From Pieris napi (lineage: Eukaryota > Arthropoda > Insecta > Lepidoptera > Pieridae): DNA of 64,000 nt. The position numbers and the translations under genes were made by a program. The stretch's first letter is position 1, and each line of letters starts with the position of its first letter. The stretch is taken from contig NC_062254.1 of the NCBI RefSeq assembly GCF_905475465.1, positions 6,282,001-6,346,000 of the forward strand, given 5' to 3'. The notes beneath the pieces were generated by a model, which saw only the letters and a program-made list of their open reading frames with translations, ran no database searches and was not told the origin of the DNA. Below are positions 58,779 to 64,000 of this stretch, piece by piece.

Positions 58779-58839
58779 ACAGAAATATGTCTGACTAGGG
58801 CACTTCAGAATAAATAAATGTACGGCCTTACTTGTAATG

Positions 58840-58985
58840 GCCCAGTGGGTAGAAGAAAGAGAGGATGCCCCAGAAATTTGGGAACATGGAGTAAAGTGGC
58901 TCAGAATTGGAAATCTGTGAGACAAGAGACAAGTGGAAGAATTTGGAGGAGGCATTCACTCGTCGGAGGTCGAGTGTGATGTTTA
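58840..58985 (+). pseudogene. RTE-like LINE ORF C-terminal fragment
   Basis: In the plus strand, CETRDKWKNLEEAFTRRRSS matches the end type of RTE-clade LINE proteins (W--L-EAF--R). The upstream part is out of frame. The frame at 58907-59107 covers this piece. Confidence 0.45.
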
Positions 58986-59437
58986 ACATAAACGACATGG
59001 ACTTAGTGTTGTGTAGTACTCGATTAAAGGCTATTTTTTTTTTCTTTTATTTAACGCTGTTAACGTTATACGGTCACCCTTATAACTATAAATACTTTCA
59101 AAAGTAATATTTGAAGGGAACAAATTATTGTTTTAATGAGAGAAACAGTGTTACATACTAAATTCACACTGAAAGTCAAAGCCTTAAATTATACAAATTT
59201 TATAATCAAATTGCGGTTTAGATTTGCTAATCGATTTTTACAGTCTTTAAACATACAGAAGGAGATTTACATTTGGACACTTTTTTTATTAGTTTGCTTG
59301 GAATAGAATTCTAAGTTCGTTGTTTCAAAGATATGCGTAAACCTAAAATATTATTAAGATAATCGTATATGAATATTATCTTTATATCTGGATGCAATCT
59401 TCGAATTAAACGATAATATAGGAATAGTTACTCTCAT

Positions 59438-59638
59438 TTATTGCTTTTGGAGAGTCATCTTCGTGGCCATTAAATTCTCCGGAATGTCAAATAAAACGTT
59501 CGAATCGATTTCACATAAACGATAGACGTGATCTGACGGGTCAGCGTCGTATAGTATCTCATTTAACACTATTAATAATGTTAGCTTTGGCCTAATAGAG
59601 TTACTTTCGCCTGGTTTATGATCCACAAGCAAATAGTT
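59438..59638 (-). CDS. Possible terminal coding exon, unidentified protein
   Basis: On the minus strand an acceptor (GTTTTTAG) at about 59646-59639 is followed by a frame reading FNYLLVDHKPGESNSIRPKL, TLLIVLNEILYDADPSDHVY and RLCEIDSNVLFDIPENLM, ending TAA at 59438. Composition is protein-like, with varied codons and no low complexity. The stop overlaps an AATAAA (GCAATAAATG). It lies wholly inside the 37-bp inverted-repeat pair. I do not recognise the family and found no preceding exon, so it may be a gene piece carried by a transposon or the last exon of an unseen gene. Confidence 0.4.
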   Translation of the reverse strand, partial: NYLLVDHKPGESNSIRPKLTLLIVLNEILYDADPSDHVYRLCEIDSNVLFDIPENLMATKMTLQKQ

Positions 59639-59834
59639 GAACTAAAAACCTGGTTAATTTGTTAGTTACCGATACATTACAATTATGTATAAACAAAACT
59701 TAAACAGGCTTACATCGGCCGTAAAGTATGAAGAAAAATCTTTTTTATATTTTTGGCATCGTAAAACGTATATTAAACCTTCTAATAAAGGCGATACATT
59801 TATTCTGAAGTGCCCTAGTCAGACATATTTCTGT

Positions 59835-60938
59835 AGCTGTTTAGTTATTTTTGAATACCTGTAATATTTAACTTGGTCCGGTAATAGCCTCGTATTTATA
59901 ACACCATATTTACATTTATTTATAAAAACGATGGACGTAAATGGGCGATCTTACTGCTGAAGCAGTTTCAGAAAACATAGTTTTACTGTAAAAATTCCAT
60001 CAACACTGAGTCATACCTTCCCTAAGATATAAAACTCTAAATATGATCCCATCAAAAACATAACTGAAAAAAAAAACAAGTCTTCCAACACACTTGTAAA
60101 TAATTGTGAGAACTACGTAATACCAAGTTGGTTAATTTATTCAGTCCCTTCTTAAGGGACCTTCTATCCATAATTTATAACGTAATTAGCTAACCTAACA
60201 ACATCTTACACTGACCATATACATATTACAAACAATAATGTTTTAAATAAATACATCACGGCGCACTCCAGATTCCGGAATGTCTCGACTTCTCAATAGA
60301 AATAAAAGCGCATTAATTAATATACTTCGTAACAGTTTTATCTGCAAGGAATTAAACCTAAGAATCACAAGGAGAGGTATTTAATACAAGGAGGATAATG
60401 GCATAATCTAAATTCGTATTTGCTCATTACTTTTGCACTAACACTGTCCATTAGTCATAAGTGATTTATTGCTATCTACATAAGCACTTAGGTTTGATCA
60501 TCGGTACATTTTTCGTTAATGCGTCAACAAATGATTACTCAATGATAATATATACTTATAAACTAATGGACTCCACAACTGAGCGTAATTTAAGTCAGTT
60601 TTTGCCGCGCACTGAAAGAGATAACTTATTTCTGGGTAATTGTTTCCTGTATATTTTATGTAAGTGCAATTTTGTTATCTCTTGCTGACTACACCCTAAA
60701 CGTAGAGGTAGGGAAATAATTTATTTTATTTAATCCTTAATTAATTCCATTACAGAAAAGAAAAAAAATAAACCATAATAAATAATGGACAGGGAACTCT
60801 TGTGAAATCTGTCAGTGTTAAACTGAATATGTCTATACCGCAATATTTTTAAGTGTGCGCAATAATTTCAACGTCAAAAAGTTCATATTTTTTTAATTTT
60901 ATTTCGTCATAAAAAGTTATCAATATATATATATACAA
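59835..60938. other. Gene-free stretch
   Basis: The 75-codon frame at 60461-60688 has no motif. No repeat recognised. Confidence 0.4.
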
Positions 60939-61135
60939 CTAGCTGACCCGGCTAACTCCGTTTCGCCTAACAGTCTAAAAATATCATGTTAACTTTAGTT
61001 CTCTCTACCGCCAATTCGCGCCAATTGCGATACTGCATGTTAAAGCACTTTCCGATATACAAAATTTTTTGATGAGGTTGACTAAGTTGAGTTATAAGTG
61101 GTGTAACTAACACGACTTTGTTTTATATATTTAGA
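60939..61135 (-). mobile_element. Short Helitron, related to the 27258 fragment
   Basis: On the minus strand it starts TCTAAATATATAAAACAAAG (61135) and ends TAGCCGGGTCAGCTAG (60939). The 5' end is the same type as the fragment in Atg16 intron 4. Confidence 0.65.
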
Positions 61136-62656
61136 TTATAATTTGGCACCTACATCACTGTTTATTCGAGATCTCCACTACTGAAGTAACAAATACAGGC
61201 CATTTTCTATAAACTTAAAAATACGCCAGAAAAATCAAACGATACAGTTTGCCTAAAATAGTAATTTGAATAACGAACGACAAAACACGCCCATTGTATT
61301 GACAATGCCATTATTGGATTTTACTTTTCATCTGACAGTTCGTTCTAAACTAAAACTTAATTCAAGTAACAGGTTGATTTGAAATATTGTTTTGTTTTTT
61401 ATCTTCACCGATTAGTTAGCACTGAAGTTTTCAAAATAATAGATGTTTAAGCACTTTATCCCAGCCAATCAAAATAAGAGTTAATATTAAAATAAGCCTT
61501 TGAGTTACTTGATATTAATGTAAGGCAGTCGCTGAATATTCCAAAACTGAAATTCAATTACAAGTTTTGGGCGTGAGTGACCATCAGATTAAGGGTAGAC
61601 CCCAAGATCGAAATTAATTGGCTCATCCAGATATTGTTGTTCAAGGACCCTCATCTACGGATTTATGTTTCATTGAGGGCCTCTAAAAAGGATTTTGTTA
61701 TGATTATGAATATGTTTCAAACGAGTACATATTAAGTTTGTAGAATTTAATTAGGTATTAACAATATGTGATAGTTGGAGTTAAAATTCTAGAAGACCCA
61801 TGCTAGCGCATTTTTTTAGCTTATAATATACTATGTCAGTTTATTCCCCTTTATCGTCTAAATAAATCAAATTTTTAATCAAAGGTTTTTATTTATACCT
61901 CTCGTTTCAATTGAAGAAATGACACCTGTTAAGTAAAAATTATATGTTTTTGCTTAGTTTTTAAATATCTATCATTCTTATGCATATTTAACTACAAATA
62001 GATTTGTAAGTTAGAATTACTTTTGCGTAGACATATCACTTTAAGCAAAATATTTCTTTCCCACATTCTTCTTTACAAGTGTATTATAGTTCGCTGACAT
62101 CCGTATCTTAAAACTGTCTCAAGAGGCATTACCAACGATGAATATTTGTTTTTTAATAATCTAACAAAAGTGAATAAGTACTAAGCAGAAATTTAAGCTA
62201 TAAAGGACTTATCCTTACCCTATCTTACTGTATTAATCGAATAATTTATTCATATTAATCAGAGGGATTTAATAAAAAAATTCATTATCAAATATCGTCT
62301 TAAAATTATATATTAATAAGCTAAATGCAGACAAAAACCGTTATAAAAGAAAAAATTAAAACCGTAGTAAATACTCTGCCACAAAAATAAGACAAGAGAT
62401 AATTAACTTGCCGGATTAAGCGTTTTGAAACGATAATTTTCTATTGTGGTGACTTAGTTGTAAAATATAGCCAACGAATATTAACGAAATTCAGACGGTT
62501 TCGAATACGTTCGGACTGCGCTAGTAGAACAATTTCTGGTCTGAAGGAGCATGCAATACCTATAATTTATATTATTATTATACGAAACATTTCATAGAAG
62601 ACTGTGCTTTAATACATTCACGTTGTGGGTCAAATTTGTATGTAACATTTTGAGGC
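61136..62656. other. Gene-free AT-rich stretch
   Basis: No exon, RNA gene or repeat family recognised. Confidence 0.4.
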
Positions 62657-62868
62657 TATAAAAGTCGGTGGTTTGTAAAAGGATCGCGTGCATTGAAGAA
62701 CATCCGACGTGTGACTAAATGCCGAGGTTTTTGCATAGCTACCTACTATGCGTGCATAGGAGCGATAACATTATATATTGCAAAACTTATCCAACTTTTT
62801 ACTATGTCACTTTAGTAGGTCAAAGTATACAAAGAATCTCGATTAAACAAAGTATAGATGAAATTTAA
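62657..62868 (+). other. TATA-box promoter candidate with a 49-codon frame
   Basis: TATAAAA at 62657-62663 lies 62 bases before an ATG at 62719. The frame runs MPRFLHSYLLCVHRSDNIIY... to a TAA at 62866-62868. A donor-like GTGCAT or GTAGGT could end a first exon early. There is no family match; the promoter-to-ATG spacing is the only support. Confidence 0.25.
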
Positions 62869-64000
62869 AACATTACTACGGAAACATTTAATTAACATAA
62901 AAAGGCTATAATTAGATTTAGTCTGTAGCTTTCACAAACAATTAGTGTAGATTGTATCGAGATACAGCTATTACTCAGCGAGCTACAATGGCTGGCGATT
63001 TGTTATCCAGAAACATTGTGGGTTGTTGAACCGACATAAAGGGTGAAAATCAAGAAAAATAATGGCTACGATAACACGTTTACTTAAATCACAACACTTA
63101 AATCTGTATAAGCTATTCTTGTATTATGCACATGTTTTTGTGTGTTGAATTTAAAACTGGAAGACTGGGTAAACTTTGTATCACTTTATTAATATTTTTT
63201 TAACGCACTAAAGAGATCGGACTTCATACTACCGCTATGAAACAGAAATTTCTGAAGCCATCTATTAATATATGAACACCAAGCGACAATTTCTCATTTC
63301 TAAAAAAACGAAAGACATCAAATATTTCCCAGCTAGGAACAGTAACAGAAAATGCAATTTTCGTTTTTAATATTTTTCTTTACTTGTTATTTGATTCCCA
63401 CAGTTTAAACTTAAATAAATCATTCAATTCATTTTAATATATATTTATAGAAGACACGATCATTTCTACAAATATTAAAAAAAAAACTTCTTGGCTTTGT
63501 GATGCTGTTTGTCCTTTCGCATACTATATTTCGGTTCTGTATTTTCTTCCCGCAAAAATATTAAATATGCCTGTTTATACTTGCGTGCACAATTTATCAA
63601 TAAGCACACTTTACACGACTTACGCCCCTATATATTATGAGTCACGGGACTTCATACGCGTAGTATATTTCATATGAGACGATGGTCTGGTATATTTGCT
63701 CACTGGGTGTCGATATTATCAATGTTTTATTTTATAGGAGATTAAATATCATATAATAATTACTTAAACGATAATATTTTGGTACTTTAGAAGGAAGTTT
63801 AAAGTATATTATTAAGGAAAGAAGGGTTGCTATTCTTAAACTCCTTGACTCAATGTTTCTAAATGAGTGTATTTGTAGTCAAATACGTTAACAAATAATG
63901 GTTAAGTTAGTGCCCGTTTGTGACCTCTCGATCGGACCGCAAATTGATGATCTGGCTTTGGGGCAGTTCTAGACGATGCGAATGAAGGTAGGGCAAAGAC
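62869..64000. other. Gene-free stretch to window end
   Basis: AT-rich up to about 63890. The last 110 bases are more GC-rich and carry short open frames on both strands (plus: MVKLVPVCDLSIGPQIDDLA...), perhaps the start of a transposon or exon cut by the window edge. Confidence 0.35.

Larger units (their letters stand above)
58779..59834. mobile_element. 1,056-bp segment bounded by 37-bp perfect inverted repeats
   Basis: Positions 58779-58815 and 59798-59834 are perfect inverted copies over 37 bp (outer end ACAGAAATATGTCTGACTAG). Inside lie an RTE-like LINE fragment on the plus strand (58840-58985) and a coding-like exon on the minus strand (59638-59438). No target duplication is obvious. 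It may be a DNA transposon with captured sequence, or two LINE-linked copies in inverted orientation. Confidence 0.6.

Overview
The window is a stretch of moth or butterfly (Lepidoptera) nuclear DNA. It is AT-rich and intron-rich. Short genes are split by small exons with clean gt/ag junctions, and the intergenic space is packed with repeat types common in Lepidoptera: short Helitrons ending in CTAG, tRNA-derived SINEs, LINE 3' tails, and inverted-repeat MITEs. There is no bacterial or phage organisation. Species cannot be named from the sequence.

Three multi-exon protein genes are well supported. (1) Plus strand, 3227-8325: a complete 9-exon, 752-residue PAN/apple plus zona pellucida (ZP) membrane protein, the type that shapes apical extracellular matrix and cuticle in insects. 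(2) Minus strand, 29242 down to 19334: the first eight coding exons (341 residues) of the autophagy gene Atg16. The Atg5-binding N-terminus, the coiled coil and the first two WD40 repeats are clear, but no exon for the remaining WD40 repeats was found between 19333 and the 3' end of the ZP gene. (3) Minus strand, 33302-31457: a complete 7-exon gene for a 144-residue secreted acidic protein that I do not recognise. Its internal exons are all multiples of three with phase-1 borders.

Layout: 1-3.2 kb is upstream or 5' intron sequence of the ZP gene; 3.2-9 kb is the ZP gene; 9.3-10.05 kb is a 718-bp inverted-repeat element; 10.67-10.82 kb is a promoter-like region with a possible signal-peptide exon; 11-19 kb is repeats with one possible orphan exon; 19.3-29.3 kb is Atg16 with repeat-filled introns; 30.3-31 kb is an inverted-repeat element with a long perfect hairpin; 31.4-33.3 kb is the secreted-protein gene; 33.6-64 kb is mostly transposon-derived, including seven Helitron copies or fragments, a PIF/Harbinger-like element carrying a MADF-like fragment, a mariner-like transposase remnant, jockey-like and RTE-like LINE fragments, a 92-bp tandem repeat, and a 37-bp inverted-repeat pair enclosing an unassigned coding exon.

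The three genes are not an obvious functional unit. The ZP gene and Atg16 are convergent, and Atg16 and the secreted-protein gene share the minus strand. All exon models rest on reading frames, splice consensus and remembered family features; no database search was possible.
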